Positions 1 to 6,123 of a stretch of DNA of 14,292 bases are shown in pieces (the first letter of the stretch is position 1; the number at the start of each line of letters is the position of its first letter). Source of the DNA: Euryarchaeota archaeon TMED117 (GTDB lineage Archaea; Thermoplasmatota; Poseidoniia; Poseidoniales; Poseidoniaceae); the NCBI GenBank assembly GCA_002171315.2, contig NHFS02000075.1, forward strand, positions 3,018 through 17,309, in the 5' to 3' direction. Under the pieces are notes generated by a model, which saw only the letters and a program-made list of their open reading frames with translations, made no database searches and was not told the origin of the DNA. Position numbers and translations under genes: made by a program.

Positions 1-386
1 CCCCATGAAGCGAAATGTTCCGCAGCACGAATTGAAGGGTGGGCTAATTCGTATTTTCGAACCGCTCTCCGATACAACACAGCGTCGATCATCGGCGATC
101 GTGGTTGCATCATCCCCTGCCCGACCAATTCGATTCGGTGTGGTCGTAATGGAAGCGTCGATGGTTTCATTCGGCTTATCTTCAACACAAGGCGATGAAG
201 GGGGCCCTTTTTCAAGAGGAAATGTGGGCCGAATCCAATCGGGAAATCATCTCGAAGTTCACTCGATGCACGCCCTCCGATGGTTGAGCGTTGTTCGAGA
301 ACCACGACGTGGTGGCCGCGAACAGAAGCTTCCATCGCAGTTGCGAGACCTGCAAGTCCTGCGCCGATGACGATGACTCTGGCCAT
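1..386 (-). CDS. FAD-dependent oxidoreductase, phytoene desaturase/amine oxidase-like (N-terminal part)
   Basis: The gene reads leftward off the window edge, so only the first 128 residues are present. They open with a Rossmann dinucleotide-binding segment: MARVIVIGAGLAGLATA gives the GxGxxG loop at residues 8-13, an acidic E31 ends the second strand, and GGRASS follows at 37-42. This order (GxGxxG, about 20 residues, E, then GGR) is typical of FAD-binding flavoproteins of the phytoene desaturase / protoporphyrinogen oxidase / amine oxidase superfamily. The substrate cannot be told because the substrate-binding domain lies outside. The ATG at 386 begins immediately before the Rossmann strand, which supports this start. 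The gene is transcribed divergently from nadC, with 50-170 bases between them depending on the nadC start. It could act in isoprenoid or carotenoid metabolism, but that is inference. Confidence 0.85.
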   Translation of the reverse strand, partial: MARVIVIGAGLAGLATAMEASVRGHHVVVLEQRSTIGGRASSELRDDFPIGFGPHFLLKKGPLHRLVLKISRMKPSTLPLRPHRIELVGQGMMQPRSPMIDAVLYRRAVRKYELAHPSIRAAEHFASW

Positions 387-553
387 GTCTTTGCTATGCT
401 TTCCCCCTCATCAATCCCTCGCGGTGAAACAGGTTGCTTGAAGTCCTTCAATGCCTAGCGCTGGTCATGGGCGAGCGAACATCCCTGCCTCATGACCGTG
501 GCCACCTCTTGTGGACTGCCGAAGATGGACCAAGCAGATTACTTACAGGGAGC

Positions 554-1402
554 ATGGACCGTTGGGTCACTGCTGTTCTTGGCGATGATGGTATTGATGG
601 GCCATTGATGGGGTTTGGTGACAAGAAAACAGCCAACATCCTTGCAAAGTCTACAGGTACTGTCGCAGGCGCTGCAGTTGTCGACTATATGTTGCAAATT
701 TGGGCTCCTGGACTCAATGCTACGTGGCGTGCGGGAGATGGGCGACGAGTAAGCGAAGGCGATATTATCCTCGAACTTCACGGGGATTCTGAATCGCTTT
801 TACGAATTGAACGTTCAGTCTTGAACATTCTTGGCCAATTATCTGGAATCGCAACAGAGTCAGCAAAGTGGGCTCAAATCGCCTCTAGGCAAGTGGCTGC
901 AACCCGTAAAACCGTCTGGGGCTTATTGGACAAATGGGCAGTACACCTTGGTGGCGGACTCACTCATAGGCTCAACAAAGATGATGCAAAAATGGTGAAA
1001 GAAAATGATCTTGCTGCACTCGGAAATGAATCGTTGCATGCTATTGTCACCGTTCTTACTGAGACGAATTTAGATGAATGTGGAGCGTTTCTTGAGCTCG
1101 AAGTTACAAACGAAAAAGAAGCGATCATCGCAGCTACAACATGGAAGCAGAGAGCATCCGAAATTGAAGCGCCTCCGCTTGTCCTCATGCTGGATAACTT
1201 CGGCCCTGAACGCTGTAAAGAGATGGTCGGCGAGATGGTTGAGATGGGATTGCGAGACTCTGTTGTTCTCGAAGCGAGTGGAAACATTGTCTTTGAGGAC
1301 TTGGAAGAGTGGCGAGAATGTGGTGTCGATGTGCTCTCTACAAGCGCGGTCAACCGCGGCGTATCTCCAATGGACATGAGTATGCTGATCATACAAGATT
1401 GA
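554..1402 (+). CDS. nadC: nicotinate-nucleotide pyrophosphorylase (carboxylating)
   Basis: Quinolinate phosphoribosyltransferase converts quinolinate and PRPP to nicotinate mononucleotide, CO2 and pyrophosphate in de novo NAD synthesis. From ATG 554 it is 282 residues, the usual length for the family. Visible motifs: TRKT at 117-120, GGG..HR ending at H138-R139, the KEN segment (MVKEND), LDN at 213-215, EASGN at 240-244 and a C-terminal GVDVLSTSAV barrel strand. Two family positions differ: the common TPGLR after TRKT reads VWGLL, and the usual KxNH reads KEND. The frame is open further upstream, with an ATG at 467 and a TTG at 434. The TTG has GGTGA six bases before it, so an N-terminal extension of up to 40 residues is possible. 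I chose 554 because family similarity begins there. It is followed after 9 bases by the phosphopantothenate synthetase gene, so the two are probably one transcript. Confidence 0.88.
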   Translation: MDRWVTAVLGDDGIDGPLMGFGDKKTANILAKSTGTVAGAAVVDYMLQIWAPGLNATWRAGDGRRVSEGDIILELHGDSESLLRIERSVLNILGQLSGIATESAKWAQIASRQVAATRKTVWGLLDKWAVHLGGGLTHRLNKDDAKMVKENDLAALGNESLHAIVTVLTETNLDECGAFLELEVTNEKEAIIAATTWKQRASEIEAPPLVLMLDNFGPERCKEMVGEMVEMGLRDSVVLEASGNIVFEDLEEWRECGVDVLSTSAVNRGVSPMDMSMLIIQD

Positions 1403-1411
1403 GGTGGACCT

Positions 1412-2167
1412 ATGGAGCATGCCGCTGACCCGAGCCATCCACGTTATCGTTCGTTACTTATGCGTCATCGACTTGAAGTTGCAGCAGAGAAAGGAATGCT
1501 TGCAGATTCAGCATTAATCGCCCACGGTCGAGGCGAGGCATACGATTATCTGCTTGGAGAAAAGACCATTTTAAGCGCTGATTTTGCAACCAAAGTAGCG
1601 CTCCGATGTTTGAAGGATGCAACTCATCCGATTCTTTCCCTTAACGGAAATGTTGTCGCATTAGCCGGAGACGAGATGCTTCGATTGGCACATCTATTGG
1701 ATTGCCCGGTCGAAGTAAATATTTTCTACAGAACTCCTGAACGTATGACTGCTCTTTTATCTGATTTGAATGAACGAAATGATCGCCTTGGATTAAATGT
1801 CGAAATTCTAGGAGCAAATCCAGACGGTGAAATTCCAGGTTTGAAAGGTCCAAGAGCAAAATGCGAAACGAGAGGTATTTTGCAATCCGATGTTTTACTT
1901 GTTCCTTTAGAAGATGGTGATCGTTGCCAAGCATTGGTGGCAATGGGTAAAACGGTCATTGTCATCGATCTTAATCCTCTTTCGCGATCTTCTCAAACCG
2001 GCACAATCACGATTGTTGATGAAGTGTCAAGGTGTATTGCGAACATGATCGATTCCGTAAATTTGGATTTACCTCGTCAATCGGATTACATCCACGAAGA
2101 GATCTTGCAAGCCGCTCTTGATTCCATTGTCGGTGGAATGAAGGACCGATTCAAGACTGCAGAATAA
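1412..2167 (+). CDS. 4-phosphopantoate--beta-alanine ligase (archaeal phosphopantothenate synthetase)
   Basis: This archaea-specific enzyme joins 4-phosphopantoate and beta-alanine with ATP to form 4'-phosphopantothenate, replacing bacterial PanC/PanK on the way to coenzyme A. The 251-residue protein has the family's length and signature segments: SHPRYRSL near residues 8-15, AHGRGEAYDYLLGE at 37-50, an LSLNGNVVAL strand near 75-84, and DLNPLSRSSQTGTITIVDE in the C-terminal third. The start is well placed, with GAGGTGG ending four bases before ATG 1412 and overlapping the nadC stop region. It sits directly behind nadC, so the two genes supply NAD and CoA precursors from one unit. A T-tract follows the stop. 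This gene is the strongest single indication that the window is archaeal. Confidence 0.92.
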   Translation: MEHAADPSHPRYRSLLMRHRLEVAAEKGMLADSALIAHGRGEAYDYLLGEKTILSADFATKVALRCLKDATHPILSLNGNVVALAGDEMLRLAHLLDCPVEVNIFYRTPERMTALLSDLNERNDRLGLNVEILGANPDGEIPGLKGPRAKCETRGILQSDVLLVPLEDGDRCQALVAMGKTVIVIDLNPLSRSSQTGTITIVDEVSRCIANMIDSVNLDLPRQSDYIHEEILQAALDSIVGGMKDRFKTAE

Positions 2168-2170
2168 TCA

Positions 2171-2176
2171 TTTTTT
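2171..2176 (+). terminator. T-tract after the cofactor gene pair
   Basis: Six consecutive T bases lie three bases after the stop codon of the phosphopantothenate synthetase gene. Archaeal RNA polymerase commonly terminates at U-rich tracts without a hairpin, so this may end the nadC transcript. No stem-loop is seen. The tract is short and read-through into the next gene is possible. Confidence 0.35.
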
Positions 2177-2214
2177 CATCCTCGGGGTGGGAAGGCTTCA
2201 AGTGCCGTCATCAC

Positions 2215-2221
2215 GGAGGGA
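2215..2221 (+). promoter_or_regulatory. Shine-Dalgarno site for the gene at 2227
   Basis: GGAGGGA lies five bases before ATG 2227. It is complementary to the usual archaeal 16S 3' end and fixes the start. Because this gene has a strong site rather than a leaderless layout, it is probably translated from a longer mRNA, perhaps by read-through from the cofactor genes. Confidence 0.6.
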
Positions 2222-2226
2222 GTTTC

Positions 2227-2844
2227 ATGAGTGAGGAGAGTCAAGAAAGTCGCGGACTTATCGATGTAAACGCCCTTCCCGAACCCGTTCGACGTATGGC
2301 GGAAGTCATGCATGGACTTGACCCCGAATGGAGCATTAACACATGGCTTAGTCAGCAAGCAGAACAAACATTGGCTTTGATTCGACATGACCTGAAGCGT
2401 GAGCGACTCCTTTTGGAACAGCGTCAATTTCGACTTGATGATCTTGCATCACGAATCGAACCTGATAGTTCCAAGGATGAACATCAGATGAGTATCTTTG
2501 ATTGCTTTGGGCTCGACCAAGACCGAATCTTTACTGGCCTTTCTCAACGCAAAGAAGGTCCGCGTCTGGAAGAGGGTGAATCTCATGGTGCTGAAGCGTT
2601 CATTGAATTGTTGCCTGATGATCAAGGAGATGATCCTCTCTTAGCTGTGGCATGTCAATTGGTTGTCATGATTATTGATGGCGAAATCGAAAAAGGAGAA
2701 CCAGTGGCAACACTCGATGTAATCTTCAAACGAATGTCCACCCTTGGAGTCTCTGAAGATGAAATCGATGAAGCGATTGACCACCTGCTTTCTACTGGCG
2801 GAATAATCGAAGTCGATGATGACTGTTTTCTTTCCATGATTTAG
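2227..2844 (+). CDS. hypothetical acidic protein with possible C-terminal winged helix
   Basis: I do not recognise this 205-residue protein. Residues about 15-75 are predicted helical, with a charged coiled-coil-like stretch (RHDLKRERLLLEQRQFRL). The middle, about 76-135, is acidic and likely flexible (SSKDEHQ, LEEGES, LPDDQGDD). The last 70 residues resemble a small winged-helix fold: a helical region (LLAVACQLVVMII), then SEDEIDEAIDHLLSTGGIIEV and a short strand pair to the end. That layout is seen in many archaeal wHTH tails, including those of MCM and transcription factors, but no specific family can be named. There is no signal peptide or membrane segment. It lies 59 bases after the phosphopantothenate synthetase gene on the same strand and has a strong Shine-Dalgarno site. 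Confidence 0.72.
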   Translation: MSEESQESRGLIDVNALPEPVRRMAEVMHGLDPEWSINTWLSQQAEQTLALIRHDLKRERLLLEQRQFRLDDLASRIEPDSSKDEHQMSIFDCFGLDQDRIFTGLSQRKEGPRLEEGESHGAEAFIELLPDDQGDDPLLAVACQLVVMIIDGEIEKGEPVATLDVIFKRMSTLGVSEDEIDEAIDHLLSTGGIIEVDDDCFLSMI

Positions 2845-2869
2845 GGAACCCTCGGACTTCCCACTGCTG

Positions 2870-2877
2870 TATTAAAT
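2870..2877 (+). promoter_or_regulatory. TATA-like box for the membrane-protein cluster
   Basis: TATTAAAT is centred about 27 bases before the A of ATG 2901, the spacing expected if transcription starts at or next to the start codon. No Shine-Dalgarno sequence precedes that ATG, so a leaderless mRNA is likely. It would start the unit holding the three membrane-hairpin genes. Confidence 0.5.
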
Positions 2878-2900
2878 GGTCTCAGAACCATATTCTATAC

Positions 2901-3479
2901 ATGAGAATTCTAGCGAGCATCTTCTGTGGTTGGATGGTTTGGTTAACCTTCATCACATGGCATATGACACGTCCTGAAGTCGCAGTCTTAGCGGGGATCA
3001 TTAGCGTCTTCGTGTGTGAGTCTGTTATTCATAGGGCTGAACGAAAATCACTCCAACGTGAGCGATTACAACTTCGACAACAACTGAATATTTCAGCGTA
3101 CAACATCAACCAACTTCAAGAATCGCTTCAGAACGTACAAGCGGAACTTCATCGAAGAGACATCATCGGTACACCAGCTGCACGTGAATTACTAAAACGA
3201 CAAGAGGAAGCGATGAATGCACAGTCCTCAGCACTGGACGATCGTTCGAGTCGACAGGATCGTATGTTTATGGCAATGGAGCGCCTTCTCGCCTTTCAAA
3301 CCGAACAAACCGCATCGATTCAACAACATCTAGCAGAATTGCTAACACAACTTGCAAAAGAGCCTCGTCAACAAGTAACGATGACGGATAGCGTCCTTGT
3401 ACAAAATCAAGAGGAGGAGCGAATGCGTCGCCAGTTCCGTAGTATGAGTAACGAATTTATTGCAGACTTATTCGAGTAG
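2901..3479 (+). CDS. hypothetical membrane-anchored coiled-coil protein
   Basis: This is an unrecognised 192-residue protein. Two hydrophobic helices (about 3-21 and 26-43) form an N-terminal membrane hairpin. They are followed by a basic stretch (HRAERKSLQRERLQLRQQ) that should lie in the cytoplasm by the positive-inside rule. The remainder is rich in Gln, Glu, Arg and Leu and probably forms a long coiled coil (about 46-115), with a second helical stretch (about 125-170) and a Ser/Asn-containing C-terminus ending in LFE. No catalytic motif is visible. The start at ATG 2901 is supported by the TATA-like box about 27 bases upstream and by the hydrophobic helix beginning at residue 3. It is first of three neighbouring genes with the same N-terminal plan. 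A scaffold or envelope-associated role is a guess. Confidence 0.75.
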   Translation: MRILASIFCGWMVWLTFITWHMTRPEVAVLAGIISVFVCESVIHRAERKSLQRERLQLRQQLNISAYNINQLQESLQNVQAELHRRDIIGTPAARELLKRQEEAMNAQSSALDDRSSRQDRMFMAMERLLAFQTEQTASIQQHLAELLTQLAKEPRQQVTMTDSVLVQNQEEERMRRQFRSMSNEFIADLFE

Positions 3480-3516
3480 CGGTATCTTGAGAACGGACAA
3501 GCGCCTGGCTTACCAC

Positions 3517-3837
3517 ATGGCGACCAAGCGAGAACATGCTGTTGCTATCCTCGATGCGATGGAATCGAAGGTGCGCCTACGATCGAGAACAATTCTTGGA
3601 ATTTGTATTGGATGTGTTTTTCTTATCGCAGTTGCAATCTTAACTCAGTGGCAATTTGGCCTTGGAGGAGCATTGCTCATCGGCCTTCTCATGCAACTTA
3701 CTCACGAGCGTTTTACAGTCGCAGCCGACGCGATGATTGCAACACACTTAGGTAAACTTGGATGGGAAGAGGCTGCTCTAGAGGATGCTGCTTCACTCTC
3801 GAAATTACACGAGTATGCTGGAAGAACTGAGGAATAA
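3517..3837 (+). CDS. hypothetical small membrane protein, two TM helices
   Basis: This is an unrecognised 106-residue protein from ATG 3517. A charged N-terminus (about 1-24) is followed by two hydrophobic helices, about 25-43 (ILGICIGCVFLIAVAILT) and 47-62 (LGGALLIGLLMQL). An amphipathic acidic tail follows (THERFTVAADAMI, then GWEEAALEDAASL). The frame stays open upstream to a TTG at 3460 that would overlap the previous gene by 20 bases. The ATG at 3517, 37 bases after the previous stop, is preferred, but neither has a clear ribosome binding site. The short spacing to the next gene (2 bases) suggests co-transcription and translational coupling with it. It has the same membrane-hairpin layout as its two neighbours. 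Confidence 0.7.
   Translation: MATKREHAVAILDAMESKVRLRSRTILGICIGCVFLIAVAILTQWQFGLGGALLIGLLMQLTHERFTVAADAMIATHLGKLGWEEAALEDAASLSKLHEYAGRTEE
3829..3833 (+). promoter_or_regulatory. Shine-Dalgarno site for the gene at 3840
   Basis: GAGGA sits six bases before ATG 3840 and lies inside the last codons of the preceding gene. It supports this start and indicates coupled translation within the membrane-protein cluster. Confidence 0.55.
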
Positions 3838-3839
3838 CA

Positions 3840-4502
3840 ATGCAATCGATCCCAAAGGGCGTGTATTCACACATGGCCTTGCGGAAACGCTGGTTGATCC
3901 TATCCTTCTCACTCAGTATCCTTGGGTTCGGTATTGGATATCTTGTCTTCAAACAGGTTCTCATTGGATTCATTGGAAGCCTTGTCGGTCAGTTTTTAGC
4001 AATCGTAGATTACATTGATCGCCGTTCAACTGCGAATAAGTGGATTGAGGAAATGTTGAGTGAACTTCACATCGACATCGATGATTTTGAAGGAGCATTA
4101 ACACTCGAACGGGTCCTTGAACAGGTTAACATGCAGACGATTGAGGTCGAAAAGAATCCTGTAAGGACTCGTGGCAAGGATGTACGTGGATTTACAGGAG
4201 GCGTTCTTGAATCTGATCTTGATGAACAACAAGCAATTCGTCCTGTATCCAAACACGATGTGTACGCAGATTTAGAGCAAGACCTAACCATAGCAGAACA
4301 GGTCAAGGCTGAAGCTGACAAAAGATATGCTGAACATGCTCAACAACGTTGGGAAGAGGCTGAACGGAATGATCCTGATCTCATTGAAGCAGGTGTTACA
4401 CGCCTTGGAGACCTCGTAACAACAGATTATTTTGAAAAGAATCAGGATTCTAAAGCAATCTCAAAACTTACGTCTGATCAGTCTTCAAGTGATGAGAAGT
4501 GA
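3840..4502 (+). CDS. hypothetical membrane protein with acidic soluble tail
   Basis: This is an unrecognised 220-residue protein. The N-terminus carries basic residues (ALRKRW), then two hydrophobic helices at about 17-37 (LILSFSLSILGFGIGYLVF) and 40-57 (LIGFIGSLVGQFLAIV), then DYIDRRS. The soluble part is highly charged and mostly helical: an acidic segment near 75-90 (SELHIDIDDFEGAL), a likely coiled coil near 140-180 (AEQVKAEADKRYAEHAQQRW), and a Ser/Asp/Lys-rich end (SDQSSSDEK) that is probably disordered. There is no enzyme motif. It follows the previous gene after two bases and shares its architecture (short charged N-terminus, tight TM hairpin, long tail). Its 3' end overlaps the minus-strand Pcc1-like gene by 25 bases, a convergent arrangement. 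Confidence 0.75.
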   Translation: MQSIPKGVYSHMALRKRWLILSFSLSILGFGIGYLVFKQVLIGFIGSLVGQFLAIVDYIDRRSTANKWIEEMLSELHIDIDDFEGALTLERVLEQVNMQTIEVEKNPVRTRGKDVRGFTGGVLESDLDEQQAIRPVSKHDVYADLEQDLTIAEQVKAEADKRYAEHAQQRWEEAERNDPDLIEAGVTRLGDLVTTDYFEKNQDSKAISKLTSDQSSSDEK

Positions 4503-4717
4503 ACAAGAAGAGCATCAACATCATCGCGTAATTGACGAATGGATTCGTTTTCAATTTGGACTTCAATACGAACGATTTCTTCATTCTCATGTACTGAAAA
4601 GGGGTATCCTTCCGAACGTAGAATCGACTGTAAAGGCAGGGATTCCTTCTCTGAACCTTCCCATGCGATGACAACATGATGGTTGGAGGTCATGATTGGT
4701 CCAAAGGGTGGACTCAT
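4478..4717 (-). CDS. Pcc1-like KEOPS complex subunit (probable)
   Basis: This small minus-strand gene of up to 79 residues resembles Pcc1, the dimerising subunit of the KEOPS complex, which makes the N6-threonylcarbamoyl modification on tRNA A37. Pcc1 proteins are about 75-90 residues with a strand, a helix carrying small residues, two strands and a C-terminal helix. Here HHVVIAWEG is the first strand, SEKESLPLQSILRSEG the helix, EEIVRIEVQIEN the second hairpin, and SIRQLRDDVDALLVHFSSL the last helix, whose LRxxVxxxL pattern matches the LR.t.Ns.L of Pcc1. The longest start is at 4717. An internal ATG at 4693 gives 71 residues, begins just before the first strand, and lies 24.5 bases from the centre of a TATA-like palindrome, so it may be the true start. 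The assignment rests on pattern only and the protein is divergent. Confidence 0.6.
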   Translation of the reverse strand: MSPPFGPIMTSNHHVVIAWEGSEKESLPLQSILRSEGYPFSVHENEEIVRIEVQIENESIRQLRDDVDALLVHFSSLED

Positions 4718-4721
4718 ATGA
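4714..4721. promoter_or_regulatory. palindromic TATA-like element between the Pcc1-like gene and hflX
   Basis: TCATATGA is a perfect 8-base palindrome. Its centre is 24.5 bases from the first base of ATG 4742 (hflX, plus) and 24.5 bases from the first base of the internal ATG at 4693 (Pcc1-like, minus). Archaeal TATA boxes lie about 25-28 bases before the transcription start, so the element could serve both genes and yield leaderless mRNAs. The match to the AT-rich archaeal consensus is weak. Confidence 0.3.
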
Positions 4722-4741
4722 GGATGACGTGAGCAAGAACC

Positions 4742-6103
4742 ATGGCGGATTCAAAGGCTGACCTTCTTGCAGGCGCAGGAGGGTTGATCACTGAGGAATC
4801 TCAAACACGTCATGATGGGCGGAAGGCCTTGCTTCTCGTTCGAAATAATGAAGACTGTACCGAATTTATTGCCCTTGCGGAAACGATGGGAATCAGTATT
4901 GTTGAGCGGGTCGAACAGCGAGGAAGAGATGACCCAAAATGGTTCATGGGCCAAGGTAAATTACAAGATATTGCTGAGGAATTAGCATCGAGAAGTGCTA
5001 AGCATCCTTGGGAAAATGTTGACTTGTTGCTCCTTCATACAAATGCAACGCCGCGCCAATTGGTTGGTGTAAACGATGCTGTTGGATTGGAAGTTTGGGA
5101 TCGTGTACGTCTCTTACTTTCTCTTTTTACAGTACATGCATCCAGCGTTGAGGCGAGAACTCAAGTCAGAATCGCGAGATTACAATCTGACCGCACTGTT
5201 CTGCGCGAAGTTGTAAAGCAACAGACAACTGGTGAACGTGCTGGTTTCGGAGGTGCAGGGCAAACCGCAGCTGGTTCGGTATTAACAAACGTCAACGCCG
5301 AGTTAGCGGCTTTGAGAAAGAAACAACGGAGACAGAACAAATCGGCCTCTGAACGTCGCAGGCAACGGAAAAAACAGGCAGTTACAGTCGGTTTAGCTGG
5401 ATATACCAACGCTGGAAAGTCGAGTCTTTTTCGAAATCTTTCTGGGAAGGAAGTACTTGTCGAAAATCGCCTTTTCTCAACACTTGAATCGACTATTGGG
5501 CGGCTTGAAGCAAGCCCCCGTGTCCTCTTAGCGGATACGATTGGATTTATCGACGGATTGCCAAATGCTGCGCTCGATGCTTTTCGAGCAACACTTGCAG
5601 AAGCCATAGAATGTGATTTGTTGTTGTTGCTTGTTGATGTTGGAGATCCAATAAAAGAGATTGATCGGAAATTACAAACCTCATTACGTGAACTTTCTGA
5701 ACGCGTGCTTGATTCAAATCACTCTTCGGTGATGGAACGTATCCAACTTGTTCTAACCAAGGCAGATTCGACTTCTCAAGCATCTATTGATTCTGCTATT
5801 GAGATGGTTGCAACACATGGCTTCATCAATCCGATTGTTATTTCATCCCACACAGGAATTGGGATTGAAGAATTACGTGCAACCATGCTTCACGCACTCT
5901 TCGGGCCGCAACGCACTGTAATGCTTCATCCAGGAGGACAGGATGAGCCTGCCATCGAATCTCTTCTTTCCCGATTCTTCGATTCTGTGTATGTCCATGA
6001 TCATCGACGAGAAGGAGATTTCATTGAAGTACGGATTAGTGCTTCTGATGAAACACTTGCAATTCTACAATCAACGTATGGTGAACGCATCGAACTCAAG
6101 TAG
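4742..6103 (+). CDS. hflX: GTPase HflX
   Basis: HflX is a ribosome-associated GTPase of the TRAFAC class that binds the large subunit and, in bacteria, splits stalled or heat-damaged ribosomes. The 453-residue protein has the HflX order. An N-terminal domain carries LLVRNNEDCTEF, WFMGQGKLQDIA and TNATPRQLVGVND, then the DRV..LLSLF..HA...EA..QV.IARL segment near 120-145. A Gly-rich loop and a basic coiled-coil linker (about 165-215) lead to the G domain. There G1 is GYTNAGKS at 220-227, the G2 region is STLESTIGRL, G3 is DTIGF at 265-269 and G4 is TKAD at 339-342. The family usually has NKxD at G4. The Gly-rich loop, normally GGxGxxxxGPGE, reads GFGGAGQTAAGS. A short C-terminal domain ends in IELK. 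It lies back to back with the Pcc1-like gene and probably heads a transcript with the next two genes. Confidence 0.93.
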   Translation: MADSKADLLAGAGGLITEESQTRHDGRKALLLVRNNEDCTEFIALAETMGISIVERVEQRGRDDPKWFMGQGKLQDIAEELASRSAKHPWENVDLLLLHTNATPRQLVGVNDAVGLEVWDRVRLLLSLFTVHASSVEARTQVRIARLQSDRTVLREVVKQQTTGERAGFGGAGQTAAGSVLTNVNAELAALRKKQRRQNKSASERRRQRKKQAVTVGLAGYTNAGKSSLFRNLSGKEVLVENRLFSTLESTIGRLEASPRVLLADTIGFIDGLPNAALDAFRATLAEAIECDLLLLLVDVGDPIKEIDRKLQTSLRELSERVLDSNHSSVMERIQLVLTKADSTSQASIDSAIEMVATHGFINPIVISSHTGIGIEELRATMLHALFGPQRTVMLHPGGQDEPAIESLLSRFFDSVYVHDHRREGDFIEVRISASDETLAILQSTYGERIELK

Positions 6104-6123
6104 GCCAAGGATGTGCAGTCTCT

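Noticed and set aside
964..1392. 142-residue open frame on the minus strand inside nadC
   Set aside because: It is antisense to conserved NadC motifs, Ser-rich and without a start signal or family resemblance.
4432..4671. 79-residue plus-strand frame over the Pcc1-like gene
   Set aside because: Overlaps the end of the membrane-protein gene in another frame and lacks any fold-like pattern; the minus-strand reading looks like a real protein.
5161..5607. 148-residue open frame on the minus strand inside hflX
   Set aside because: It is antisense to the intact HflX G domain, has low-complexity Ser/Arg-rich content and no family resemblance; it is a shadow of the codon pattern of hflX.
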